Assembly (NCBI RefSeq): GCF_000805385.1
Contig: NZ_JTJW01000003.1
Coordinates: 806,001-870,000 of the forward strand
Length of the DNA: 64,000 nucleotides
From: Mycolicibacterium setense
GTDB lineage: Bacteria; Actinomycetota; Actinomycetes; Mycobacteriales; Mycobacteriaceae
Direction of reading: 5' to 3'
Shown: in pieces, positions 53,201 to 62,893 of the stretch
Layout of the letters: the number at the start of each line of letters is the position of its first letter
Position numbering within the stretch: position 1 is the first letter of the stretch
Made by a program: the position numbers and the translations under genes
Notes under the pieces: model-generated
Databases searched by the model: none
Told to the model about the DNA's origin: nothing
The model's input: only the letters and a program-made list of their open reading frames with translations

Positions 53201-54646
53201 CAGCCCACGCGCCGATCGGCGTCCGGTGGGCTGCTGATCGCGGTCCTCGCGGCCGCGGGTATCAGCGTCTCGCTCATGCAGACCCTGATGATCCCGCTGA
53301 TCCCGCAGCTGCCCGCGCTGCTCGACACCAGCGCGGCGAACGCGTCCTGGGCGATCACCGCGACACTGCTGACCGGCGCCGTAGCCACGCCCATGCTGGG
53401 CAGGCTCGGAGACATGTACGGCCCCAAGCGAATCCTGGTGCTGTGCGCCGCACTGCTGTTTCTGGGCTCGCTGATCGCGGCCCTGACCACCTCGCTGATC
53501 CCTCTCGTGATCGGCCGCGGCCTGCAGGGATTCGGTGCGCCGGTGATCCCGCTGGGCATCAGCGTGCTGCGCGCGGCCTTGCCCGCCGAGCGGGTGGGCT
53601 CGGCGATGGGACTGATGAGCGCCTCGCTCGGGGTCGGCGGTGCGTTGGGTCTGCCGCTGTCGGCGGTGATCGCCGAACACTTCGACTGGCATGCCCTCTT
53701 CTGGTGTTCGGCCGCACTCGGCCTGGCCTCCGGCATCCTGTTCGTCCTGCTGGTGCCCGACCTGGAACCGGTGTCGTCGGACCATCGCTTCGACCCGATC
53801 GGCGCCCTGGCCCTGGGCGCCGCTCTGGTGATGCTGTTGTTGCCGATCTCCAAGGGCGGGATGTGGGGCTGGGGCAGTGCCACGACACTTGGCCTGTTCG
53901 CGGCCGCGCTGGTGACGTTCGCCGTTTTCGCGTGGTGGCAGTACCGGGCTCCCTCGCCGATCGTGGACATGCGGACCACGTTGAAACGGCCTGTGCTGCT
54001 GACGAATCTGTCGTCCATCGCGGTGGGTTTCGGCATGTTCGCGTTGTCCCTCGTGGGTCCTCAGCTGTTGGAGATGCCCCGGGAAACGGGATTCGGGCTG
54101 GGGCAGAGCATGATCGCCACCGGCCTGTGGATGGCGCCGGGCGGGCTGGCGATGATGGCGGCCGCACCGGTGGCCGCGCGGGTGCTCGCCGTACGCGGGC
54201 CGAAGCTCGTGTTGGTGATCGGCAGCGCGATCATCGCCACGGGCTACCTGGCCGGCACCGTCTTGCTCGGCAGCCCGGCCGGGGTCATGGTGTTGGGCCT
54301 GATCGTGAGCTTCGGGGTCGGATTCGCCTTCGCGGCGCTGCCCGCCCTGATCAACGCCGCGGTGCCGGTGTCGGAAACCGCGTCCGCCAACAGCATCAAC
54401 TCACTGGCCCGCTCGCTGGGCACCTCGATGTCGAGCGCGGTGATGACCGCGGTGCTGGCCCAGATGACCGTCACGATCGCCGGGCACGCGCTGCCCTCGT
54501 TGCCCGGATTCCGGGTCGCATTGTTGATCGCCGCGGCTGCGGCTGCCGGCGCCGCCCTGATCGCCATGGCGATACCGAAAGCGCCCGAGAATGCCTCAGA
54601 GCGTGGCGATCTCGTAGCTGTCGAGCTGGCCGACCAGCGTCCGTAG
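53192..54646 (+). CDS. MFS drug exporter (EmrB/QacA-type)
   Basis: 484 aa with about fourteen hydrophobic segments. It has motif A GRLGDMYGPKR after helix 2 and motif C-like GLPLSAV/LGVGGALGLP in helix 5, typical of DHA2 proton-driven drug antiporters. The substrate is unknown. It has a likely leaderless mRNA and an inverted repeat over the start codon. The end overlaps the converging FadE gene by 51 bp, which is long for a convergent pair and means both 3' ends encode protein on both strands. Confidence 0.83.
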   Translation: MPNQPTRRSASGGLLIAVLAAAGISVSLMQTLMIPLIPQLPALLDTSAANASWAITATLLTGAVATPMLGRLGDMYGPKRILVLCAALLFLGSLIAALTTSLIPLVIGRGLQGFGAPVIPLGISVLRAALPAERVGSAMGLMSASLGVGGALGLPLSAVIAEHFDWHALFWCSAALGLASGILFVLLVPDLEPVSSDHRFDPIGALALGAALVMLLLPISKGGMWGWGSATTLGLFAAALVTFAVFAWWQYRAPSPIVDMRTTLKRPVLLTNLSSIAVGFGMFALSLVGPQLLEMPRETGFGLGQSMIATGLWMAPGGLAMMAAAPVAARVLAVRGPKLVLVIGSAIIATGYLAGTVLLGSPAGVMVLGLIVSFGVGFAFAALPALINAAVPVSETASANSINSLARSLGTSMSSAVMTAVLAQMTVTIAGHALPSLPGFRVALLIAAAAAAGAALIAMAIPKAPENASERGDLVAVELADQRP

Positions 54647-55696
54647 CTGATCGGCGGACGAGCCCAGGGTGTGCTCGATCGCGGTCAGCCGGGCCGCGTA
54701 GTGGCCGACGGGGTATTCCGCGGTGACGCCGATGCCACCGTGCAGCTGGATCGACTCTTGCGCGATGTGCCGGCCCGACCGTCCGATCTGCAGCTTGGCG
54801 CGTGCCGCGATCACCGGATCGAGCTCGCCGTCGGCGATGGACATCGCTGCGTAAGTGCCCATGCTGCGCGCCAGCTCCAGCGACATGTACATGTCGGCTG
54901 CGCGCTGCGTCAGGGTCTGGAACTTGCTCAGCGTGACCCCGAACTGCTTGCGCTGCTTGAGGTAATCGGTGGTCAGCCGCAGCGACTCGTCCATCACGCC
55001 GACGGCCTCGGCGCACAGGCCGGCCGAGATCCGCACCAGGGCATTGGTGATGGCACCCGTCGCATCGGTGGCCTCACCCAGCGGCTCGGCGGGCGTGGCG
55101 TCGAAATCGATCTGGGCGCCGCGCAGGCCGTCGAAGGTGCGGTAACCCTGCCGGGTGACGTTCGCCGCGTCCACCAGGAACAGCCCGGATCCACCGTCGG
55201 GAAGGGCCGCGCTGACGATCAGCGTGTCGGCGATGTCACCGGCCAGCACCGGGTTCTTGGTGCCGCTCAACGTCCAGCCGTCACCGCTGCGCGTAGCGGT
55301 GGTCGTGAGGCCTGCCGTGCCGCGCACGCCCGGCTCGTCGTGCGCGAAGGCGAGGATCTTCTCACCGGCGGCGACGTCATCGAGAAGTGCTCGTTGGGCA
55401 TCGGTGCCCACCTCGGCGATGATCGCGCCGGGCCCGATGGCCCCGTGTAGCACCGGCTCGGGAGCCAGCCGGCGCCCGATCTCGTTCAGCACCACCATGA
55501 TCTCGATCTGGCCACCGGAGTCCTCGTCGAAACCCAGTCCCAGAACGCCGATCTCGGCGAGCTGTCCCCAGACCTGGCGGTCGAATCCGGGCTCGGACTC
55601 CACCACCTTGTTCCGCTTTTCGGTGTCGTAACCCGACAGCAGGTCCCGGGTGGTGTCGGCCAGCAGGGTCTGTTCGTCAGTTAGCTGAAAGTCCAT
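54596..55696 (-). CDS. Acyl-CoA dehydrogenase, smaller subunit of a FadE pair
   Basis: 366 aa. ACAD fold: LTDEQTLLADTTRDLL at the N-terminus, DYLKQRKQFGVTLSKFQTLTQ for the FAD-binding helix, and SIQLHGGIGVTAEYPVGHY near residue 310-330. The FAD loop in the middle domain is degenerate (AFAHDEPGVRG; TKNPVLAGDIAD), as in the non-catalytic partner of mycobacterial alpha2beta2 FadE pairs. The other subunit lies 8 bp upstream. Together they likely form a heterotetramer like ChsE1-ChsE2; the substrate is unknown. Confidence 0.83.
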   Translation of the reverse strand: MDFQLTDEQTLLADTTRDLLSGYDTEKRNKVVESEPGFDRQVWGQLAEIGVLGLGFDEDSGGQIEIMVVLNEIGRRLAPEPVLHGAIGPGAIIAEVGTDAQRALLDDVAAGEKILAFAHDEPGVRGTAGLTTTATRSGDGWTLSGTKNPVLAGDIADTLIVSAALPDGGSGLFLVDAANVTRQGYRTFDGLRGAQIDFDATPAEPLGEATDATGAITNALVRISAGLCAEAVGVMDESLRLTTDYLKQRKQFGVTLSKFQTLTQRAADMYMSLELARSMGTYAAMSIADGELDPVIAARAKLQIGRSGRHIAQESIQLHGGIGVTAEYPVGHYAARLTAIEHTLGSSADQLRTLVGQLDSYEIATL

Positions 55697-55704
55697 GGCT
55701 CAAC

Positions 55705-56862
<1,158 letters not shown>

Positions 56863-56936
56863 GACCGTCTCCCTCTCGGTGGATCTGACTGCACACTAAA
56901 CCACCCGGTTGGTTGGGCTTGCGAGGGTCCGCCGCT

Positions 56937-57743
56937 CTAACGCACCAGGCGGCGCAACAACAGCGAGGCGACCGCCACACCGAGCACCGCCGAAGCGATC
57001 AGCACGGCGATGTCGAGCGCCCAGTTGGTTGGGGTGCCGATCAGCAGCCCCCGCAACGCGTTGACCTCATAACTGAGCGGGTTGACGGTGGACAGCCAGC
57101 GCAGCCACGTCGGCATGATGTCGACGGGATAGAGCGCATTGGACGCGAAGAAAAGCGGCATGGTGATCGCCTGGCCGATGCCCATCAGCCGGTCCCGTTT
57201 GCGCACCAGCCCGGCCAGCGTCATCGACAGGCAGGCGAAGAATGCCGCGCCGAGGGCCACCACGGCCATCGCGGCAAGGATGCGTAGCGGATTGACCGTC
57301 ATCGCGATGCCCATCAGATATGCCAGGGCCACCACCCCGAGCACCTGCACCACCGAGCGCACACCGGCCGCGAAGGCCTTGCCCGTCACCAGTGCGGAGG
57401 CCGGTGCCGGGGTGACCATCAGCTTGGCCAGGATGCCGGCGTCGCGGTCCCAGATGATCTGGATGCCGTAGAAGATCGAGATGAACAGGGCCGATTGGGC
57501 GATGATGCCCGGCGCCAGAAAGGCCAGGTAGGGCACGCCGCCGGTGTCGACGACGTGCATCCGGCTGAAGGTCTGGCCGAAGATCAACAACCACAGGGCG
57601 GGCTGCACCATGCGGGTGAACAGCTCGGTGCGGTCGTGGCGGAGTTTCTGCAGTTCGACGAGCGCGAAGGCCGACATCCGCCGGGCCATCGCACGCACCC
57701 GGCGCATCCCTCGTGGGGCCAGGACCAGAGCATCAGCTGACAC
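56937..57743 (-). CDS. ABC-2-type exporter permease (DrrB-like)
   Basis: 268 aa from GTG 57743, which overlaps the ATPase stop by 11 bp; an ATG at 57707 is also possible. It has six membrane helices (first MVQPALWLLIFGQTF; last VLIASAVLGVAVASLLL) and the ABC2 signature region MTLAGLVRKRDRLMGIGQAITMPLFF, here GLVRKRDRLMGIGQ. It forms the channel for the ATPase upstream. DrrAB-type pumps export lipids or drugs (daunorubicin, or PDIM in M. tuberculosis). The cargo is unknown. Confidence 0.83.
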   Translation of the reverse strand: MSADALVLAPRGMRRVRAMARRMSAFALVELQKLRHDRTELFTRMVQPALWLLIFGQTFSRMHVVDTGGVPYLAFLAPGIIAQSALFISIFYGIQIIWDRDAGILAKLMVTPAPASALVTGKAFAAGVRSVVQVLGVVALAYLMGIAMTVNPLRILAAMAVVALGAAFFACLSMTLAGLVRKRDRLMGIGQAITMPLFFASNALYPVDIMPTWLRWLSTVNPLSYEVNALRGLLIGTPTNWALDIAVLIASAVLGVAVASLLLRRLVR

Positions 57744-58572
57744 GGCGGGCCGTCCTGCGAGTCGCGCGCACCTCGCGCATGCCGCCCGACTGTTGTTCGG
57801 CATCGGTCAGATCCGAACCGGCGTAGTGGCGGAAGACGTCCTCCAATGACGCGTCCTCGGCCACGGTGGCCTTCACCACCCGTTCCTTCAACTCAGCCGG
57901 GGTACCGACAGCCTGTAACCGCCCGTGGTGCATCAGGGCCACCCGGTCGCAGAGGGCGTCGGCCTCGCCCATGTAGTGCGTGGTGAGCAGCACCGTCATC
58001 CCGAACTCGGCCTGCATCCGGTCGACCTGGTTCCAGACGCCGTCGCGGGCGATGGGGTCCAGCCCGACGGTCGGCTCGTCGAGGATCAACAGCAGCGGGC
58101 GGTTGACCAGTGCCTGTGCCAGCTCGAGCCGGCGCACCATTCCACCGGAGTAGCTGCCCGCCACGGTGTCGGCGACATCGAGCAGCTGCATCGATTCCAG
58201 GGCCTGGTTCACCCGGTCTCTGCGTTCGGCGCGTGGAACGTCGTACAGGCGCGCGAACAACTCGACGTTCTGCCTGCCGGTCAGCGCCGCTTCGATCGAG
58301 AGTTGTTGCGGGACATAGCCGATGTTGTGCCGGATGTCCATGGTGCGGCGGGAGGCGTCGAGGCCGAAGATGCGCACCTCGCCCTGCTGCACCGGTGTGA
58401 GCGTGGTCAGTACCCGCACCGCGGTGGTCTTGCCCGCGCCATTCGGGCCGAGCAGGCCCATGGTCTCGCCGCGGTGAACCTGCAGAGTGAGACCGTCGAC
58501 GGCGGTGAACGCGCCGTAGCGGTGGGTCAGCTGGTTGCAGTCGATGGCCGGGGAGGTCGCCGGGGAAGTCAC
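57733..58572 (-). CDS. ABC exporter ATPase (DrrA-like)
   Basis: 279 aa, GTG start overlapping the MarR stop. Walker A GPNGAGKTT, Q-loop YVPQQLSI, signature YSGGMVRR (usual LSGGM), Walker B LLILDEPTVGLDP and H-loop TTHYMGEAD are present. DrrA-type ATPases carry a C-terminal extension that stabilises the pump, and ~50 residues follow the ABC core here. It is sandwiched between MarR and permease in a coupled operon. Confidence 0.87.
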   Translation of the reverse strand: MTSPATSPAIDCNQLTHRYGAFTAVDGLTLQVHRGETMGLLGPNGAGKTTAVRVLTTLTPVQQGEVRIFGLDASRRTMDIRHNIGYVPQQLSIEAALTGRQNVELFARLYDVPRAERRDRVNQALESMQLLDVADTVAGSYSGGMVRRLELAQALVNRPLLLILDEPTVGLDPIARDGVWNQVDRMQAEFGMTVLLTTHYMGEADALCDRVALMHHGRLQAVGTPAELKERVVKATVAEDASLEDVFRHYAGSDLTDAEQQSGGMREVRATRRTARRVS

Positions 58573-59021
58573 TGCTCCCCCTCGTGCAGCAGCCGGGTCA
58601 GTTCGCTCATCACGTCCAATCCGTGTGCCAGGGCCTTGATCTGGCCGTCGTCGAGCTGGGCCAGGGCGGCGGTCAGCGCTGCCCGGCGGGCGGCGCGCGA
58701 CTCATCGGCTATCGCTTGCGCGGGTGGGGTGAGCCGCAGACGGACGACCCGGCGATCCGAATCGTCGGGGGTCCTGATCAGCAGCCCGTCGGCCACCAGC
58801 CGGGACACCAGCGTGGACGCGGTGTTGGGCACCAGGCTGAGTTCGGCCGCCGATTCCCGCACCGAGATGTCCGGCCGACGGCCGACCAGGCGCAACAGCT
58901 CGCCCTGCGACTGCGTCAACCCGGTGGCGTCGAATCCACCGCCGGTGGACCGGCGCAGCTGCCTGCGGAACCGGCCGACGACGGTGAACAGCTCGCTCAC
59001 CAGATCGCGTAGGTCCTCCAT
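58569..59021 (-). CDS. MarR-family repressor of the DrrAB-like exporter
   Basis: 150 aa from the ATG at 59021; a GTG at 59030 would also work. The winged HTH is shown by LTQSQGELLRLVGRRPDIS and VRESAAELSLVPNTASTLVSRLVADGLL, split as AAELSLVPNTASTLVSRL. TATTGT lies 7 nt before the ATG, predicting a leaderless mRNA. A 25-bp perfect inverted repeat covers that promoter. The gene is coupled to the ABC ATPase by a 4-bp overlap, so drug sensing and export are one unit. Confidence 0.85.
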   Translation of the reverse strand: MEDLRDLVSELFTVVGRFRRQLRRSTGGGFDATGLTQSQGELLRLVGRRPDISVRESAAELSLVPNTASTLVSRLVADGLLIRTPDDSDRRVVRLRLTPPAQAIADESRAARRAALTAALAQLDDGQIKALAHGLDVMSELTRLLHEGEQ

Positions 59022-59028
59022 GCGGGCC

Positions 59029-59054
59029 ACAATACCTCTGCTACAGAGGTATTG
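59029..59054 (-). promoter_or_regulatory. MarR operator and -10 of the exporter operon
   Basis: CAATACCTCTG, CTA, CAGAGGTATTG: perfect 11-bp arms, 59030-59054. The minus-strand -10 TATTGT (59029-59034) ends 7 nt before the ATG at 59021 and lies in one arm. Confidence 0.78.
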
Positions 59055-59321
59055 GGATGTGAGAGGTCTGCCGATGCGCGCGAAATGAATCGATGTAATC
59101 GGGGTGAAAGGCCGCCGGGATCCCCCGCAAGAGGCCGCAGCCGTGGCCACAGGGTAGTTGCCGCCGCTCTTCGGCTCGTACCCCCCAGCCCGCCCGGCCA
59201 GGGACATCGAACAAGCGCTCAATGTCTACTTAGGCGGCCACGGCTGCTACATGCTCAAGGTACCAGACTTCCTGGTTAGGACAGGGACATCCGACCGATG
59301 AGCAACGCTTTGAATTGACGT
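59055..59321. other. Intergenic region with long inverted repeats
   Basis: 267 bp between marR (start) and glgX (stop); no gene supported. It holds a 12-bp perfect inverted repeat (GCAGCCGTGGCC at 59137-59148 and its complement at 59236-59247) with an 87-nt gap, and a short hairpin ACCAG, 5 nt, CTGGT (59262-59276) that may end glgX transcripts. A small RNA is possible but unproven. Confidence 0.4.
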
Positions 59322-61445
59322 TCAATCTGATTCCGACTGCAGCACCAGGACGGCTCTCGCGTCCACCCTGACCGTGCCGCCGGCGCCGACGGCATCGCGT
59401 GTGGAGTTTGCCGAAGTGCCGATCGCCGGAACCCAGCGGGCCGCGAATTGTGCCGGTGGCAGGGCGAACTCGATCGGCTCGTAGTGGGCGTTGAAACACA
59501 GCAGGAACGAGTCGTCCACCACGCGCTGGCCCCGGACGTCGGGGTCGGCGATGCCCTGTCCGTTGAGATACACGGCCACCGACTTGGCATACCCGGTCTC
59601 CCAGTCCTCGGCGGTCATGTCCGAACCGTCGGGTGCGAACCAGGCGATGTCGGGAAGTCCCGCGCTGCCCGCCTCGCGTACCGGTCGGCCGTCGAAGAAC
59701 CTGCGGCGCCGGAACACCGGATGCGCGGCACGCAGCGCCGACACCGAGCGGGTGAACTCGAGCAGATCGGAATCGGCACTGGCCCAATCGATCCAGGAGA
59801 TGTCGTTGTCCTGGCAGTAGACGTTGTTGTTGCCACGCTGAGTGCGGCCCAGCTCGTCGCCGTGCGAGAGCATCGGAACACCTTGGGAGAGAAGCAGAGT
59901 GGCCAGGAAGTTGCGCTGCTGGCGGGCCCGCAGCGTGTTCACCTCCGGATCGTCCGACGGCCCTTCGGCACCGCAGTTCCACGACTTGTTGTTGCTCTCC
60001 CCGTCCCGATTGTCCTCGCCGTTGGCCTCATTGTGTTTTTCGTTGTAGGACACCAGGTCACGCAGCGTGAAGCCGTCATGTGCGGTGACGAAGTTGATCG
60101 AGGCGAACGGGCGACGGCCGGTTTGTTCATAGAGATCGGCCGAACCGGTCAGCCGGTAGGCGAACTCGTCGAGCGTCGCCGGCTCGCCACGCCAGTAGTC
60201 CCGCACAGTGTCGCGGAACTTGCCGTTCCACTCGGTCCACTGCGGCGGAAAGTTGCCCACCTGGTAGCCGCCCGGCCCGACATCCCACGGCTCGGCGATC
60301 AGCTTGACCTGGCTGACGATCGGATCCTGTTGCACCAGTTCGAAGAACGCGCTCAGCCGGTCCACGTCGTAGAACTCGCGGGCCAGCGTGGCGGCCAGGT
60401 CGAAGCGGAACCCGTCGACGTGCATCTCGGTGACCCAGTAGCGCAGCGAGTCCATGATCAGTTGCAGCGAGTGGGGATGGCCGACGTTGAGACTGTTGCC
60501 GGTTCCGGTGTAGTCCATGTAGTACTGCTTGTCGTCGTCCACCAGCCGGTAATAGGCAGCGTTGTCGATGCCGCGCATGGAGAGCGTGGGCCCCAGGTGG
60601 TTGCCCTCGGCGGTGTGGTTGTAGACGACGTCGAGGATCACCTCGATGTCATTGGCGTGCAATTCGCGCACCATCGCCTTGAATTCCTGGACGTGACCGC
60701 CGGGGGTGCCGGCCGAACTGTAGCGCGGGTCGGGTGCGAGGAAGCCGATCGTGTTGTAACCCCAGTAGTTCGACAAACCCTTGTCCACGAGTGTGGAGTC
60801 ATTCACGAAGTGGTGCACCGGCATCAGCTCGAGCGCGTTGACCCGCAGCGCTTTCAGATGCTCGATGATCGCCGGGTGCGCGACCGCCGCGTAGGTGCCG
60901 CGCAGTTGCTCCGGAATGTCCGGGTGGGTCTGGGTGAGGCCCTTGACGTGCGCCTCGTAGATCACGGTGTCGGCGTACTCATGACTGGGCGGATGATCGA
61001 CACCCCAGTCGAAATACGGGTTGATCACCACTGCCTTCGGCATGTTGGCCGCCGAATCGTCGTCGTTGCGGCGGCCCGGATCGTCGAAGTCGTAGGAGAA
61101 CAGCGGCTGGCCCCATTCGAAGGTGCCCTCGATGGCCTTGGCGTAGGGATCCAGCACAAGCTTGTTCGGGTTGCAGCGATGCCCGGCCGCAGGGTCGTAC
61201 GGGCCGTGCACCCGATAGCCGTACCGCTGGCCGGGCTCGATTCCCGGAATGAAACCGTGCCAGACGAACCCGTCCACCTCGGGCAGCGTCACCCGGGTCT
61301 CCTGAAGCGTCCCGGATTCGTCGGGATCGAACAGACACAGCTCGACGCGGTCAGCCACCTCACTGAACAACGCGAAGTTGGTGCCGGAACCGTCGTATGT
61401 CGCACCGAGCGGGTAAGCCTTGCCCCGCCACGTTTCCAAAGTCAC
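59322..61445 (-). CDS. glgX: Glycogen debranching enzyme GlgX/TreX
   Basis: 707 aa, GTG start (VTLETWRG). CBM48 at ~10-110 (GATYDGSGTNFALFSEVAD; GYRVHGPYDPAAGHRCNP), then GH13 with LDVVYNHTAEG, nucleophile in GFRFDLAAT, acid/base LIAEPWD and TAHDGFTL. Length fits the debranching family (~700 aa). It removes alpha-1,6 branches from glycogen or maltodextrin and in treX-type loci feeds TreY/TreZ trehalose formation. It is away from treY/treZ here but within 6 kb of treS-mak. Confidence 0.92.
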   Translation of the reverse strand: MTLETWRGKAYPLGATYDGSGTNFALFSEVADRVELCLFDPDESGTLQETRVTLPEVDGFVWHGFIPGIEPGQRYGYRVHGPYDPAAGHRCNPNKLVLDPYAKAIEGTFEWGQPLFSYDFDDPGRRNDDDSAANMPKAVVINPYFDWGVDHPPSHEYADTVIYEAHVKGLTQTHPDIPEQLRGTYAAVAHPAIIEHLKALRVNALELMPVHHFVNDSTLVDKGLSNYWGYNTIGFLAPDPRYSSAGTPGGHVQEFKAMVRELHANDIEVILDVVYNHTAEGNHLGPTLSMRGIDNAAYYRLVDDDKQYYMDYTGTGNSLNVGHPHSLQLIMDSLRYWVTEMHVDGFRFDLAATLAREFYDVDRLSAFFELVQQDPIVSQVKLIAEPWDVGPGGYQVGNFPPQWTEWNGKFRDTVRDYWRGEPATLDEFAYRLTGSADLYEQTGRRPFASINFVTAHDGFTLRDLVSYNEKHNEANGEDNRDGESNNKSWNCGAEGPSDDPEVNTLRARQQRNFLATLLLSQGVPMLSHGDELGRTQRGNNNVYCQDNDISWIDWASADSDLLEFTRSVSALRAAHPVFRRRRFFDGRPVREAGSAGLPDIAWFAPDGSDMTAEDWETGYAKSVAVYLNGQGIADPDVRGQRVVDDSFLLCFNAHYEPIEFALPPAQFAARWVPAIGTSANSTRDAVGAGGTVRVDARAVLVLQSESD

Positions 61446-61508
61446 AAATCGACCATACGGTGCTCGGCAGACTGCGGCCGGGCGAACCAGCGGCGGTAAG
61501 TTCGCCCT

Positions 61509-62324
61509 GTGATCACCAGTTCTGAGCTGCCGGAGTACCGGACCGTGCGGGTCGGCGTCGACAAGTCCGTCGCGCTGATCACGTTGGACCGTCCCCAGCA
61601 GCGCAACGCCTTCGGGGGCGGCATGCGCGAAGAACTGGCCGATGCCTACCTGCGCTGCGACGCCGACGATGCGATCCGGGCGATAGTGCTGACCGGTACC
61701 CCGCCCGCCTTCTGCGCGGGTGCGGACCTCGGGGCGGGGGAGCAGACCTTCACGGAGCCCGGCGAGGAGTTCACCGCGGCCGGGTTGGCCGTGCCGGCCT
61801 GGTCCCTGGGCAAGCCGGTGATCGCAGCCGTCAACGGGCACGCCATCGGAATCGGGCTGACGCTGGCATTGCAGTGCGACATCAGGATTTTCGCCGCGGA
61901 GGCGCGGTACGGCGTGGTGCAGGCCCGCCGCGGCATGGTGGGCGACGCCTACTCGCACTGGGTCCTGCCCCGGCTGGTGGGACTGGCGAACGCCGCGGAA
62001 ATCCTGTTGACCGGCGCCACATTCGACGGGCATCGCGCTGTCGCACTCGGCCTGGGGAGCCGGGTGTTGCCGGCCGATCAGGTGCTGCCCGCCGCACTGG
62101 AACTCGCGCACGACATCGCGGTCAACACCGCACCGATGTCGGTCGCGGCCAGCAAGCGGCTGCTGTGGGATTCCTACGACCTCGACCGGGCCGCCGTCGG
62201 CACGAGGGAGACCGAGATCCACCGGCGCCTGATGGCACACGATGACGCCCGCGAAGGTGTGCGCGCCTACGTCGAACGGCGGGACCCGCGCTGGTCGGGT
62301 CGCCCCGTCGACCCGACTAGCTGA
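61509..62324 (+). CDS. Enoyl-CoA hydratase/isomerase-family protein
   Basis: 271 aa, GTG start. Crotonase motifs: ITLDRPQQRNAFGGGM, GTPPAFCAGADLGAG for the first oxyanion strand, and NGHAIGIGLTLALQCDIRIFA for the second. After it, RRGMVGDAYSHWVLPRLVG lacks the usual Glu of active hydratases (A-x-x-x-G region reads GDAYS), so an isomerase or other crotonase reaction is possible. It is divergent from glgX by 63 bp; the two probably have separate promoters. Its stop overlaps that of the nicotinamidase by 8 bp. Confidence 0.8.
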   Translation: MITSSELPEYRTVRVGVDKSVALITLDRPQQRNAFGGGMREELADAYLRCDADDAIRAIVLTGTPPAFCAGADLGAGEQTFTEPGEEFTAAGLAVPAWSLGKPVIAAVNGHAIGIGLTLALQCDIRIFAAEARYGVVQARRGMVGDAYSHWVLPRLVGLANAAEILLTGATFDGHRAVALGLGSRVLPADQVLPAALELAHDIAVNTAPMSVAASKRLLWDSYDLDRAAVGTRETEIHRRLMAHDDAREGVRAYVERRDPRWSGRPVDPTS

Positions 62325-62883
62325 TTTGCGCTCCGGCCGTGCGTAGTTGGTCGAGCGCCGCCGTCGAACTCTCGCTCGCCACGCCTGCCGTCAACCCGGT
62401 GATCACGCGGGTACGCAGCCCGGCCTTGATCGCGTCGGCAGCGGTCGCGGCCACGCAGTAGTCGGTGGCGATGCCCACCACGTCGACCGCTTCGACACCG
62501 CGCTCGGCCAGCCAGTCGGCCAACGTCGTCCCGGACTCGTCGACACCCTCGAAACCGCTGTAGGCCGCCGAATAGTGGCCCTTCTCGAACACCGCCTCGA
62601 CCGCCGCCGGATCGAAGTCGGCATGAAAAGCGGCTCCGGGCGTGTCGGCGACGCAATGCCGTGGCCACGACGTCCGATAGTCGGGGGTGTCGGAGAAATG
62701 CTCACCCGGGTCGATGTGAAAATCCTTGGTGGCCACCACGTGGTCGTATCCGTGATCGCCGGCCAGCAGTGCGGTGATGCCACGCGCCACCGCGGCCCCA
62801 CCCGCGACCGCCAGCGACCCGCCTTCGCAGAAATCGTTCTGTACGTCGACGACGATGAGTGCCCGAGTCTTGGACATCTGCAT
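62317..62883 (-). CDS. pncA: Nicotinamidase/pyrazinamidase
   Basis: 188 aa. The catalytic triad is Asp13 (VVDVQNDFC), Lys101 (FEKGHYSA) and Cys143 (GIATDYCVAATA). Metal ligands are Asp54, His56 and His62 (KDFHIDPGEHF). All match M. tuberculosis PncA. It hydrolyses nicotinamide to nicotinate and would activate pyrazinamide. An ATG at 62877 would shorten it by two residues. It is followed on the same strand after 10 bp by the edge membrane protein (upstream side). Confidence 0.92.
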   Translation of the reverse strand: MQMSKTRALIVVDVQNDFCEGGSLAVAGGAAVARGITALLAGDHGYDHVVATKDFHIDPGEHFSDTPDYRTSWPRHCVADTPGAAFHADFDPAAVEAVFEKGHYSAAYSGFEGVDESGTTLADWLAERGVEAVDVVGIATDYCVAATAADAIKAGLRTRVITGLTAGVASESSTAALDQLRTAGAQIS

Positions 62884-62893
62884 GATCCCGACG

